DNA of 64,000 bases from JAQGMJ01 sp036498945. Its GTDB lineage: Bacteria > Pseudomonadota > Gammaproteobacteria > Burkholderiales > JAEUOS01. A program made the position numbers and the translations under genes. Below, in pieces: positions 45,628 to 54,414 of the stretch. The DNA lies in assembly GCA_036498945.1 (NCBI GenBank), contig DASYEQ010000135.1, positions 124,001 to 188,000 of the forward strand. Direction: 5' to 3'. The notes beneath the pieces are model-generated. The model was not told where the DNA came from. It worked only from the letters and a program-made list of their open reading frames with translations, and searched no databases. Position 1 is the stretch's first letter; each line of letters begins with the position of its first letter.

Positions 45628-47423
45628 TGCTTAAGCCACGCGGTGCGCAGGCGCCGCTGCGTAGCGGAGGCCGGCTCGGCAAGGGTAGCGGTCACCTGTA
45701 GCTCAGCCGGGGTCAGCGTCACCTCGCGTTCGATCAGTTCGTCGCGCCGGAAGGCATGCACTTTCACTTTGGCGCCGCGCCGCTTGCGCGACAGCAGCTT
45801 GTCGAGATTGGCGCCGCCGGCCTTGAGGCCGCCGATGGCGATCACCACGTCGCCCGCGGAAAGCCCGGCTTGCTGCGCACCGCCGCCGTCGAGCACCTGG
45901 GTAAGCTTCACGCCCTCCGCTGCCGCCGCGGTGCGTGCGCCCAGCGAAGCGGCGCTGCCGCGCTCCACCTTCACCTCGATGCCGACGGATTCAAGTAGCT
46001 GAGCCAGGGGAAGGTCATCGGTGCCGTACACCGCCTGGCGGAAGAACGCCGTGAGCGCGCGTTTTGCCATAGGGCCGGCCACCGCGTAGGCCGCCTGTTC
46101 CACCCCGCTCTCCGGCACGCCTTTCATTTTCGATCCGTATTCGCGCCACAGCAGGCGCATCACATCGTCGAGCGACTTGCGGCCGGCGGTCTCGCGGCGC
46201 AGCAGCAGGTCCAGGCACAGGCCGACGAGTGAGCCCTTGGTGTAATAGCTGACGATGGCGTTGGGCGCGTTTTCGTCCTGGCGGTAATACTTGGTCCAGG
46301 CGTCGAAGCTGGATTCGGCGACGCTTTGCTTCTTGCGTCCGGCGCCGCGCAACACCCCCTGCACGGTCTTGGCGATCATGCCGAGGTACTCGGTTACGCT
46401 GATCAGCCCGCTTCTCACCAGCACCAGGTCGTCGTAATAGGAGGTGAAGCCCTCGAAGGCCCAGAGCAGCGAAGTATGGTTTTCGCGCGTCAGGTCGTAA
46501 GGCAGGAACGCCGCGGGCTTGATGCGCTTGACGTTCCAGGTATGGAAATACTCGTGGCTGGCCAGGCCCAGGAAGGTGCGGTAGCTCTCGGAGGTGTCGC
46601 CCATGCCGGGGTAGGGCAGGTCGTTGCGGCCGCAGATCAGCGCGGTGGAGGCGCGATGCTCCAGCCCGCCGTAGTTGCCATCGCCGAGCGCCATGGCGAG
46701 GAAGACATAGCGCGGGTAGGGCACGTTCTTCGCCGTCGCGCGCGGCCCGTGGAAAAAGCGGATCTGGGCCTCGCAGATTCTTTGCAGGTCGGCCGTCAGG
46801 CGCTTCATGTCGCAGTCGTGCCGGCCGGTGATCACGACGTCGTGCGGCACGCCGCAGGCGCGGAAGGTGGCGAGCGTAAAGTCGCCCATCTCCACCGGGT
46901 GGTCGATCAACTCGTCGTAGTTCGCGGCGGCATAACGGCCGAAGCCATACGGCTTGGTGCCGGGCGCGCGCGGCAGCGCGGTAGCGACGCGCCAGTTGCC
47001 GTAGCCGCGCCCGGCCGGCGGCGCGATGTCCACGCCATGCGCTTCTTCCTCCTGCCCGAGCACGCGCAGGAACACGCTGGTGCCGTTGAAAAAGCCATGG
47101 CTTTGGTCCAGGTGCGCGGCGCGCACCGACAGGTCCCAGGCGTACACCTCATAGCTGAGCGTGAGCGGCCCGGCGCACGGCGCCGCCTGCCAGGTGTGCT
47201 TGTCGAGCTTGGTGAGCGCCACCTTCACGCCCTTGCAACTGACTGCGATGCGCACGATGTTGCGGGCGAACTCGCGGATCATGTAGCTGCCGGGTATCCA
47301 TGCCGGCAGCGTCACCTGCTGGCCGGCGGGGTCGGGGCGCGCGATGGTGAGCGTCACCTCGAACAGGTGCGCTTCGGGAGAGGCGGGGGTAATGCGGTAG
47401 TGGATGGCAGCGTTGTTGCTCAT
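45624..47423 (-). CDS. M61 family metallopeptidase with PDZ domain
   Basis: A 599-residue glycyl-aminopeptidase-like protease. An N-terminal beta domain (IHYRITPASPEAHLFEVTLT) is followed by the M61 catalytic domain with zinc motif HEYFHTWNVKRIKP near residue 288. A C-terminal PDZ domain (LDGGGAQQAGLSAGDVVIAI) follows. I see no signal peptide, so it may be cytoplasmic. It is last in the run xdhC-mocA-M61 and 20 bases after mocA. Substrate is unknown. Confidence 0.93.
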   Translation of the reverse strand: MSNNAAIHYRITPASPEAHLFEVTLTIARPDPAGQQVTLPAWIPGSYMIREFARNIVRIAVSCKGVKVALTKLDKHTWQAAPCAGPLTLSYEVYAWDLSVRAAHLDQSHGFFNGTSVFLRVLGQEEEAHGVDIAPPAGRGYGNWRVATALPRAPGTKPYGFGRYAAANYDELIDHPVEMGDFTLATFRACGVPHDVVITGRHDCDMKRLTADLQRICEAQIRFFHGPRATAKNVPYPRYVFLAMALGDGNYGGLEHRASTALICGRNDLPYPGMGDTSESYRTFLGLASHEYFHTWNVKRIKPAAFLPYDLTRENHTSLLWAFEGFTSYYDDLVLVRSGLISVTEYLGMIAKTVQGVLRGAGRKKQSVAESSFDAWTKYYRQDENAPNAIVSYYTKGSLVGLCLDLLLRRETAGRKSLDDVMRLLWREYGSKMKGVPESGVEQAAYAVAGPMAKRALTAFFRQAVYGTDDLPLAQLLESVGIEVKVERGSAASLGARTAAAAEGVKLTQVLDGGGAQQAGLSAGDVVIAIGGLKAGGANLDKLLSRKRRGAKVKVHAFRRDELIEREVTLTPAELQVTATLAEPASATQRRLRTAWLKH

Positions 47424-47443
47424 GATCTGTCGGAGAGGGTGGA

Positions 47444-48007
47444 TCAGGCGGCGGGCAAATCCTGTGGCGTATCGATGTCCTTCAGCACGCCGGGATCGTC
47501 AACGTCGACGAGATGGATCTCATCGGCATGGTTCTTCAGGATGAAGCGTGCGCCGGCATCGCCGGTAAGTTGCAGCAGGTCGTCGCGAAAGCGGCCGCCC
47601 AGACCCACCGGGTGGCCGCGCTCGCCGCGATAGGCGGGGGCGGCGATGGCGGCGCCGCGGCGCAGGGCGCGCTCGATGTTCAGGTGCGTGAGCGGACGGA
47701 TGAAGGGCATGTCGGCCAGCGCCACCACCCATCCGTCGGCGTCGCGCGTGGCGGCGATGCCGGTCTTCAGGCTCTCGCCCATGCCTTCGGCGGCGCGTTC
47801 GCTGACGAAGGTGCGCAGGCCCGCCGCCTCAAGCAGCGGCTGTACCGGGCTGCCGGGCGAGACGACCGCCAGCGCGCCGGGGAAGGCCGAATGCAGGGCG
47901 ATGGCAGCGTGCACGGCAATCGGCCGGCCGTCTACGGGATGCAGCAGTTTGTTGGCGCCGAAGCGCGAGCTTTTGCCGGCGGCGAGCAGAATGGCGGCGA
48001 CGTTCAT
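47444..48007 (-). CDS. mocA: Molybdenum cofactor cytidylyltransferase-like protein
   Basis: A 187-residue nucleotidyltransferase of the MobA/MocA family, which activates molybdopterin with CTP for xanthine-dehydrogenase-type enzymes. It starts MNVAAILLAAGKSSRFGANKL (core LAAGKSSRFG binds nucleotide), with ALADMPFIRP and RGERGHPVGLG typical of MocA. It lies downstream of xdhC, the partner that inserts the sulfurated cofactor. No molybdoenzyme structural genes are in the window, so the client is elsewhere. Confidence 0.9.
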   Translation of the reverse strand: MNVAAILLAAGKSSRFGANKLLHPVDGRPIAVHAAIALHSAFPGALAVVSPGSPVQPLLEAAGLRTFVSERAAEGMGESLKTGIAATRDADGWVVALADMPFIRPLTHLNIERALRRGAAIAAPAYRGERGHPVGLGGRFRDDLLQLTGDAGARFILKNHADEIHLVDVDDPGVLKDIDTPQDLPAA

Positions 48008-48100
48008 TGGCGCTATGGTAAGGCATTGCCGCGCTTGGCGGCATGGGGCGGCGCTGCCGTTATGGCAGCAAGGAACGCGATACCGCCGCCCCTCATGAGG

Positions 48101-48122
48101 CTTGCGCGCCACGGCGCGCAAG
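48101..48122. other. Perfect GC hairpin between xdhC and mocA
   Basis: CTTGCGCGCC and GGCGCGCAAG are exact inverted repeats separated by two bases, just after the xdhC stop. There is no T-tract, so it is probably a processing or mRNA-stability hairpin, not a terminator. Confidence 0.5.
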
Positions 48123-48129
48123 CGCCGGC

Positions 48130-49119
48130 CTAGGCTACCGCGAAATTGCTGAGCGACTTGTCGGCGACGTGGTCCAGCGGGAACTTGTTCTTCACCGCGG
48201 TGATTTCCGCCATGATGGAAACCGCCATTTCCGGCGGCGTGCGGCTGCCGATACGCAGGCCCACGGGGCCGTGCAGGCGTTCGATCTCTTCCTCCGAGAC
48301 GTCGAATTCCTTCAGGCGTTCCTTGCGTTTTTGCGTGTTCACGCGCGAGCCCAGGGCGCCGACGTAAAACGCCGGCGACTTCAGCGCCTCCATCAGTGCC
48401 ATGTCGTCGAGCTTGGGGTCGTGGGTCACCGCCACCACCGCCGAATGCCCGTCGAGATTCATTTCCACTACCACGTCGTCCGGCATTCCAGTCACGAGCG
48501 TGGTACCAGGCACGTCCCAGTCCTTGTTGTATTCCTCGCGCGGGTCGCAGACGATCACTTCATAGTCGAGGGTCTGCGCGATCGGCGCGATGTAGCGCGA
48601 CAACTGCCCGGCGCCGATCACCAGCAGGCGCCAGCGCGGGCCGTGCACGGTGCGCAGGATGCGGCCGTCGAAATCCACTTGATCACGCCGCGTCGCGCTT
48701 TCCAGCTTCGACATGCCGGTCTCGATGTCCAGCACGCGCGCCACCAGTTCGTGCGCATCCATGCGTTTCAACAGGTCGGTGATCCAGCCGGTATCGGTCA
48801 GCGGTTCCTGGATCAGGCGCAGCGCGCCGCCGCAGGGCAGGCCGAAACGCGAAGCCTCTTCCTTGGTCACGCCATAGGAAATCATCTCCGGCTTGCCTTC
48901 CAGCAGCGGCTTGTTTTTCCAGCGGTCGATCAGGTCGTCTTCGACACAACCGCCGGAGACCGAGCCGGCAATCAGCCCGTCGCGGCGGATCGCCAGCATC
49001 GCACCCGGCGGGCGTGGCGCCGAGCCCCAGGTCTCGACCACGGTGACCAAGTTGACCGCGTGCCCGGTATCGCGCCAGGCCTTGGCGGATTTCAGTACTT
49101 GAAGATCGACACTATCCAT
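48130..49119 (-). CDS. xdhC: XdhC-family molybdoenzyme maturation factor
   Basis: A 329-residue XdhC/CoxI protein that binds molybdenum cofactor and promotes its sulfuration before insertion into xanthine-dehydrogenase-type enzymes. The N-terminal domain has ETWGSAPRPPGAMLAIRRDG and GSVSGGCVEDDL with the cofactor-binding cysteine. The C-terminal Rossmann domain has LLVIGAGQLSRYIAPIA and YVGALGSRVNTQKRKERL. The ATG at 49119 is chosen because it starts the conserved domain. mocA follows on the same strand. Confidence 0.93.
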   Translation of the reverse strand: MDSVDLQVLKSAKAWRDTGHAVNLVTVVETWGSAPRPPGAMLAIRRDGLIAGSVSGGCVEDDLIDRWKNKPLLEGKPEMISYGVTKEEASRFGLPCGGALRLIQEPLTDTGWITDLLKRMDAHELVARVLDIETGMSKLESATRRDQVDFDGRILRTVHGPRWRLLVIGAGQLSRYIAPIAQTLDYEVIVCDPREEYNKDWDVPGTTLVTGMPDDVVVEMNLDGHSAVVAVTHDPKLDDMALMEALKSPAFYVGALGSRVNTQKRKERLKEFDVSEEEIERLHGPVGLRIGSRTPPEMAVSIMAEITAVKNKFPLDHVADKSLSNFAVA

Positions 49120-49303
49120 TTCCGTTCCACCTCGAATGCCGGGTCTTTGTTTTTGGACCATCAGACCGCAACTGAGTGCCCAGGGGCGGTAAATCAACCC
49201 CTGCGGGCGTGCGGGCATCGGCCCATCGTTCGAACCATTCTACCCTCGGCTTGGCTGATTGGTTACCATAAGCGAATGATTTCTAATGATTTAGCCCATT
49301 CTG

Positions 49304-50947
49304 ATGCAGCCCTCTCCAGCCTATGACGCCCTGATCATCGGCGCCGGCCATAACGGTCTGGCGTGCGCCTGCTATCTCGCCGATGCCGGGCTGAAAGTGC
49401 GCGTGCTGGAGCGCCGCGCGGTCGTCGGCGGCGCCGCCGTTACCGAGGAATTCCATCCTGGCTTTCGCAACTCGGTGGCGAGCTACACGGTGAGCCTGCT
49501 TCACCCGCATGTGATCCAGGACCTGCACCTGGCAGAGCATGGCCTGCGCGTGGTGTTCCGCCCGATGTCCAACTTCCTGCCGCTGGAAGACGGCAGCGGC
49601 TTTCGCGTCGGCCCCGATCTCGCCGACACTGTCGCCGAACTCAAACGCTACTCCGCGCGCGACGCCGAGCGCCTGCCCGCTTACTACGCCATGCTCGAGC
49701 GCCTGGCCGACGAGCTGCGCCAGTGGGTCCTGCGCACGCCGCCCGACCCCAATGGCGGCGTCAAGGCCATGCTGGCGCTGGCCGGCGCCGGGCGCGAACT
49801 GCGCAAGCTGGGGGTGCCCGCGCAGCGCGACCTGCTGGAACTCTTCGGCCGCAGCGCCGGCGAGGTGCTGGACGACTGGTTCGAATCCGAGCCCATCAAG
49901 GCCGCGCTGGGCTTCGACTCGGTGGTCGGCGCCTGGGCCTCGCCCTATGCCCCCGGTTCCGCCTACGTGCAACTGCATCACTGCTTCGGCGAGGTCAACG
50001 GCCGCAAGGGCGCCTGGGGCCACGCCATCGGCGGCATGGGCGCCATCACGCAAGCCATGGCGAAGGAGGCCGCGCGCCTGGGAGTGGAGATCAGCACCGA
50101 ATCGCCGGTGGCCCGCGTCAAGGTGAGCGACGGCCGTGCCACCGGCGTGGTGCTGGAAAACGGCGACGAGATCGAGGCCCGGCTGGTGGCCGCCAACGTC
50201 GGCCCCAAGCTGCTGTTTTTGCGCATGCTCGAAGCGGATCAACTGGAGCCCGAATTCCGCACCCGCATCGAGCGCTTCAAGACCGGCTCGGGCGTGCTGC
50301 GCATGAACGTCGCCTTAAGTGAACTGCCGGACTTCTGCGGCCTCGGCAAAACCGCGCAGCTCCACCACGGCGCCGGCATCATCATGGCGCCGTCGCTGGC
50401 CTACATGGACCGCGCCTGGCGCGACGCCAGCGACCCGCAAGGCAATGGCATGTCGAAAGCGCCGATCGTCGAAATGCTTATTCCCAGCACACTTGACGAC
50501 ACGCTGGCGCCCAAGGGCCGGCACGTCGCCAGCCTGTTCTGCCAGCAGTTCGCCCCGCACCTGCCCGGCGGCGAGTCGTGGGATACGCGGCGCGAAGCCG
50601 CCGCTGACCTGGTGATCAACACCGTCGAACACTACGCACCCGGATTTTCAAAGAGCGTGATCGCGCGCCAGGTGTTGACGCCGCTGGACCTGGAGCGCAC
50701 CTTCGGCCTCACCGATGGCGACATCTTTCACGGCCGCCTCTCCCTGGAGCAGTTGTTCTCCAGCCGCCCGCTGCTGGGCCAGGCCGACTACCGCACCCCG
50801 GTCAAAGGCTTGTATCTCTGCGGCGCCGGCACGCATCCCGGCGGCGGGGTGACAGGGGCGCCCGGCCATAACGCCGCGCGCGAAATCCTGCGTGACTTCA
50901 AGGGCAGAAAAACGCGGCCGCGCCGCGCCGACGGCAAGGAGGCTTAG
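49304..50947 (+). CDS. Phytoene-desaturase-like FAD-dependent oxidoreductase
   Basis: A 547-residue flavoprotein of the COG1233/PYROXD2 type. FAD binding is DALIIGAGHNGLACACYLAD, followed by ERRAVVGGAAVTEEFHPGF. The C-terminal LCGAGTHPGGGVTGAPGHNA completes the FAD site. Similar proteins are annotated as carotenoid desaturases, but no carotenoid genes are nearby, so I do not call it crtI. Its substrate is unknown. It is a single gene between divergent xdhC and a convergent lipoprotein. Confidence 0.88.
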   Translation: MQPSPAYDALIIGAGHNGLACACYLADAGLKVRVLERRAVVGGAAVTEEFHPGFRNSVASYTVSLLHPHVIQDLHLAEHGLRVVFRPMSNFLPLEDGSGFRVGPDLADTVAELKRYSARDAERLPAYYAMLERLADELRQWVLRTPPDPNGGVKAMLALAGAGRELRKLGVPAQRDLLELFGRSAGEVLDDWFESEPIKAALGFDSVVGAWASPYAPGSAYVQLHHCFGEVNGRKGAWGHAIGGMGAITQAMAKEAARLGVEISTESPVARVKVSDGRATGVVLENGDEIEARLVAANVGPKLLFLRMLEADQLEPEFRTRIERFKTGSGVLRMNVALSELPDFCGLGKTAQLHHGAGIIMAPSLAYMDRAWRDASDPQGNGMSKAPIVEMLIPSTLDDTLAPKGRHVASLFCQQFAPHLPGGESWDTRREAAADLVINTVEHYAPGFSKSVIARQVLTPLDLERTFGLTDGDIFHGRLSLEQLFSSRPLLGQADYRTPVKGLYLCGAGTHPGGGVTGAPGHNAAREILRDFKGRKTRPRRADGKEA

Positions 50948-51037
50948 CCTCACTTTCGCCTGCTGTGTGCGCTCAGCAACGAACACGGCAGAGCGCTCGC
51001 CCCTGCGCAACGGTCGCCGCGGTACTTCGCCGCGCGG

Positions 51038-52030
51038 CTAGCGCACCAGCGCCGGCTGCGCTCCCGCCGGCGGCGCCGTGGTTTGTGCTTCGACATCGGC
51101 GCGCGGATGGTTGAGTGCCGGCGGCACCGCGTGCATGCCGCCGGTAACCAGCGCCAGCGCGGCGTTTTTCACCGGGTCGAAATCGGTCCACACCACGTTG
51201 CTGTGGCCCGCGCCCTCGACCTTGATCAGGAGCTTCTGCCCCTGCGCCGCCGCATACAGTTCATCGCTCATGCGCGGCGGCACGAAGCGGTCGGCGGTGC
51301 CATGCACGAAAATCTTCGGTAGCGCCACCTTGGCGATCTTGTCTTCCGAGTCGAAACGCTGGGTGATCAAAAACCCCACCGGCAAGAAGCCCCATTTGAA
51401 GGTCTTCGTCATGTCGGCAATCGAGGTGAAGGTCGATTCGGTGATCAGGCCCGCCGCTTCGTCCGGCTTTACATGGGTGGCGAGTTCGATTGCCACCGCG
51501 CCGCCCAGCGAATGGCCGTAGATGATGCGCTTGCGGGCATTCGGCTGCTTCGCCTTGAGCCACGCCCAGGCAGCGGTCGCGTCCTCATACGCGCCCTTTT
51601 CGGAAGGTACGTCGCCCTCGGATTCGCCGAAGCCGCGATAGTCGATCGCCAGCACCGAAAAGCCGGCCTCGCGCCACTTTTGCGTGCGCCAGGTCGAGCC
51701 GGTCAGGTTCCAGCGCGCGCCGTGCAGGTAGAGCAAGGCGGGGGCATTGGGATTGGCGGCAGGCATCCACCAGGCGTGAATCCACTGCGGGTGGCCGTCT
51801 TGCGCCGGGATCTCGGTGCGCACCGGCACCGTCTGCCCGTTGGCGACGTCGAGCCAGAATTCCTGCGTGCCCGCCGGCATGCCGGCGTAGCCGCGGAAAT
51901 CTTCCTTGCTGGGATTGAAAATCCATTCGCGCTGCTTGATGTCCAGCGCCGCGCAGCCGCCGGCCACGGCGGCCACGGCCACGCCAAGCAAACCGGCGGC
52001 GGCAGTACGGCGATTGAGGGCGAATTGCAT
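51038..52030 (-). CDS. Lipoprotein alpha/beta hydrolase
   Basis: A 330-residue protein with a lipoprotein signal peptide (VAVAAVAGGC; lipobox AGGC at about residue 26) and an alpha/beta hydrolase domain. The nucleophile is in GHSLGGAVAIEL, the oxyanion segment is LLYLHGARWNL, the acid is in FVHGTADRFVPP and the His in EGAGHSNVV. It should be membrane-anchored on the periplasmic side. The C-terminal 25 residues are a disordered Ala/Pro tail. Substrate is unknown. Confidence 0.88.
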   Translation of the reverse strand: MQFALNRRTAAAGLLGVAVAAVAGGCAALDIKQREWIFNPSKEDFRGYAGMPAGTQEFWLDVANGQTVPVRTEIPAQDGHPQWIHAWWMPAANPNAPALLYLHGARWNLTGSTWRTQKWREAGFSVLAIDYRGFGESEGDVPSEKGAYEDATAAWAWLKAKQPNARKRIIYGHSLGGAVAIELATHVKPDEAAGLITESTFTSIADMTKTFKWGFLPVGFLITQRFDSEDKIAKVALPKIFVHGTADRFVPPRMSDELYAAAQGQKLLIKVEGAGHSNVVWTDFDPVKNAALALVTGGMHAVPPALNHPRADVEAQTTAPPAGAQPALVR

Positions 52031-52237
52031 GGCGAGGTCGGACGAATTGTTCTTGCTTGCAGGTTAAACGCGCCAGCGGCGCTTTGCGCTGACAGCTCCC
52101 GGGCGGTTCGCGGGCCAAATCGGGCAACTTTATGGCAGCCGGTTCGTAACCCTTTTATTCATACGCCCGCCCTACGCCCATGGACGCCCCGGCGCCGCCC
52201 GGGGTTCCACGTTTAACCTGATTTCACATTCCCGCGA

Positions 52238-52741
52238 TCAGAGGCCGAGGTAGTCCAGCTTGCCGATTTCCACGCCGCCCTGGCGCAGGATGGCGTAGGC
52301 GGTGACGACGTGGAAATACACGTTCGGGGTAGCGAAGTTCAGCATCAGGTCCTGGCCGGAGAAGGTGCGGTCCTGGCCGCCCACCTTGAAGGTGATCTGC
52401 TTGGCCTCGGTGCCGTCGATGCCATCGCGCGGCACGCTCTTGAGATAATCGACGGTCTTGGCGATGCGCTGCTTCAAGTCGTCGATGGTGGTCTCGTTGT
52501 CCTCGAACTTCGGCGCCTCGGTACCGGTGATGCGCGCGCAGGCGAGCTTGGAGGCGTCGCAGGCGATCTGCACCTGCTTGGAAAAAGGCAGCATGTCCGG
52601 CGCCAGGCGCATACCGACGAAATTGTTGGCATCGAACTTTTTCGCTTCCGCGTGCGCCTGTGCGCGCTCCAGCAGTTTGGAAAGCGCGGTGAGCTTGCTG
52701 ATGAATACCGGCACGCTGGCCTGGTACAGGGAAAGGGACAT
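52238..52741 (-). CDS. DUF1993 family protein
   Basis: A 167-residue protein begun at the ATG complementary to 52739-52741 (MSLSLYQASVPVFISKL). The DUF1993 helical bundle is recognised by LERAQAHAEAKKFDANNFVG, RLAPDMLPFSKQVQIACD and the C-terminal VYFHVVTAYAILRQGGVEIG. It resembles the DinB-like four-helix fold; the conserved HVVTAYAILR helix may carry a ligand histidine. Function is unknown. It is monocistronic. Confidence 0.88.
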   Translation of the reverse strand: MSLSLYQASVPVFISKLTALSKLLERAQAHAEAKKFDANNFVGMRLAPDMLPFSKQVQIACDASKLACARITGTEAPKFEDNETTIDDLKQRIAKTVDYLKSVPRDGIDGTEAKQITFKVGGQDRTFSGQDLMLNFATPNVYFHVVTAYAILRQGGVEIGKLDYLGL

Positions 52742-53030
52742 GGTGTTTCCTTCTGATGATGGATTGAGGCTCCGGGGAGCGACCGCGATCATAAGGCAGC
52801 TTTGTGTCCTTCGTAAGTCCCGCCGCCGGCCGATTGCACAAAACTCCGGGGCCTCAACACAGCTGTGGTCACGGCCAGCCGCCACCCCTGTAAAACCCCA
52901 TGTTTTTCGAAAAGTTCGATGCTGCGTTCACCACGTCCGTGTTGAAACCACGGTAAAGCACGGTAATTTTTTGCAGCCGTGGTCCATGGCTTTGCGACTG
53001 GGCGACCACGAATGTGTTGCGCCGCGCACC
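52742..53030. other. Non-coding stretch before the 13-bp repeats
   Basis: No gene is supported here. ACCACGG (about 52954) and CCGTGGT (about 52977) form an inverted repeat around a T-rich centre, and CACGGTAA occurs twice in a row near 52955-52972. The whole gap 52742-53268 is 527 bases, unusually long for this window. Confidence 0.5.
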
Positions 53031-53134
53031 GTTGCGTAACGACGTTGCGTAACGACGTCGCGTAACGACGTCGCGTAACGACGTCGCGTAACGACGTCGC
53101 GTAACGACGTCGCGCAACAACGTCGCGCAATAGC
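53031..53134 (+). repeat. Array of eight 13-bp tandem repeats
   Basis: The unit GTCGCGTAACGAC is repeated eight times without gaps. Units 1-2 begin GTT instead of GTC, units 3-6 are identical, and units 7-8 diverge (GTCGCGCAACAAC, GTCGCGCAATAGC). Each unit has GTCG at one end and CGAC at the other, so it is a short imperfect palindrome. The 13-bp period is not a codon multiple. It lies 134 bases upstream of the small HD-domain gene. Confidence 0.9.
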
Positions 53135-53268
53135 GACCCTGTGCACAAGCATAGCGTGAACACGAGGCTTTGCGGGCATGCGCCGCAAAATCAACTAAAC
53201 TTGGTTGAGACGCCGCACCGCGAAGACGGCATGGCGGCCATCACCCGCGCACCAGAGAGGAAGCACCC

Positions 53269-53859
53269 ATGCACGCGCCTTTGACCCGCGTCACCCAGGC
53301 CCTCGACTTTGCCTGCCGCAAGCATGCCGGCCAGCGCCGCAAGGGCGCCGACCAGGAGCCCTACGTCAACCACCTGGCCGAAGTTGCCGACCTGGTGGCG
53401 CAGGCCACCCAAGGGCAGGACGCCGACCTGGTGATCGCCGCCTTCCTGCACGACACGGTGGAAGACCAGGGCGTCAAGCGCGAGGAGATCGTGCGCATGT
53501 TCGGTGAGGACGTGGCGAAGCTGGTGATGGAAGTGACCGACGACAAGAGCCTGCGGAAGGATGAGCGCAAGCGACTGCAGGTCGAGCACGCCGCGCATAT
53601 TTCGCGGCGCGCGCGCATCCTGAAAATCGCCGACAAGACTTCCAACCTGCGCTCGATGCGCTTTTCGCCGCCGCCCTGGACCGAGTCGCGCAAGCGCCGC
53701 TACTTCGCCTGGGCCAACGCGGTGGTGGGCGGGGCGCGCGGGGTCAACCCATGGATCGACGCCGCCTTTGATCACGAATACGAAGCGGCGGTGAAAGAGG
53801 GCCTGGCGCAGCGCGACTTCGTCTGGCGCCAGGAAATGGAAACCGAGGGCGACGACTGA
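53269..53859 (+). CDS. Small HD-domain protein, alarmone-hydrolase-like
   Basis: A 196-residue stand-alone HD phosphohydrolase related to the hydrolase half of SpoT and to MESH1-type small alarmone hydrolases. The HD motif is FLHDTVEDQG near residue 60, with the earlier histidine in YVNHLAEVADL and the later aspartate in ILKIADKTSNLRSM. There is no synthetase, TGS or ACT domain. It may degrade (p)ppGpp or a related nucleotide. The 13-bp repeat array is just upstream. A membrane protein gene converges on it. Confidence 0.88.
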   Translation: MHAPLTRVTQALDFACRKHAGQRRKGADQEPYVNHLAEVADLVAQATQGQDADLVIAAFLHDTVEDQGVKREEIVRMFGEDVAKLVMEVTDDKSLRKDERKRLQVEHAAHISRRARILKIADKTSNLRSMRFSPPPWTESRKRRYFAWANAVVGGARGVNPWIDAAFDHEYEAAVKEGLAQRDFVWRQEMETEGDD

Positions 53860-53865
53860 GCGGCG

Positions 53866-54282
53866 TTACCAGCGCGCCGCGATCAAGTGCACGATCAGTG
53901 CCCAAATACCGGCCACCACGAACGCCACCAGCACGCGGAAAAACGGCCCCCAGCCGGTGTTGCGCGCGCCGGGGTTGAGGATGGGATCGTAATTGTCCTC
54001 GTCAGTGCTCTTGACGCCGCGGCTGGCGCCGAGCAGGCTGACGGCCGAATCCAGGCAATCGACCATGAAGGCGGCGGCGCTGCGCCCGCCCATCATTGCG
54101 GCCAATAGCCCGACCACGCCGAAGCTGAACAGGGCGGCGGCGACGCAGAAATGCGGGTGGCGCGAAGCGATGCGACCGTAGGCGCCGGAGAGCAGGGTGG
54201 CGCCGGCCCATACCGCGGCCAGCACCCAGTAACTGTGGCGCCAGCCGTAGTAATCAGGGTCTTCGCCGTCTTCGAATCTCAT
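53866..54282 (-). CDS. Small multi-pass membrane protein, unknown function
   Basis: A 138-residue protein from the ATG at 54282 (MRFEDGEDPDYYGWRHSYWV); an ATG at 54288 would add two residues. Three hydrophobic segments are visible (about 17-37, 44-66 and 112-134), with a hydrophilic loop SRGVKSTDEDNYDPILNPGARN between the last two. I do not recognise the family. It lies six bases from the end of the convergent HD-domain gene. Confidence 0.7.
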   Translation of the reverse strand: MRFEDGEDPDYYGWRHSYWVLAAVWAGATLLSGAYGRIASRHPHFCVAAALFSFGVVGLLAAMMGGRSAAAFMVDCLDSAVSLLGASRGVKSTDEDNYDPILNPGARNTGWGPFFRVLVAFVVAGIWALIVHLIAARW

Positions 54283-54414
54283 GTGCATTCTCCCTCGGAC
54301 CTGCTGGTGGGAGCAGCGCCGCGCGCGGCGCCGCCCTCGCGCCAGTCTAGGGGGGAACGACGGCTTTTACACTACCTACTTTGGTCGGTCCGTTGTTGCA
54401 TTTCAACGGGCGGC

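Noticed and set aside
53031..53134. CRISPR array
   Set aside because: Units are directly adjacent without spacers and no cas genes are present.
52789..53194. Short frames giving a 13-residue repeat protein across the tandem array
   Set aside because: The repeats read openly in several frames because the 13-bp unit lacks stops. There is no start context, and composition is Arg/Val/Thr noise.
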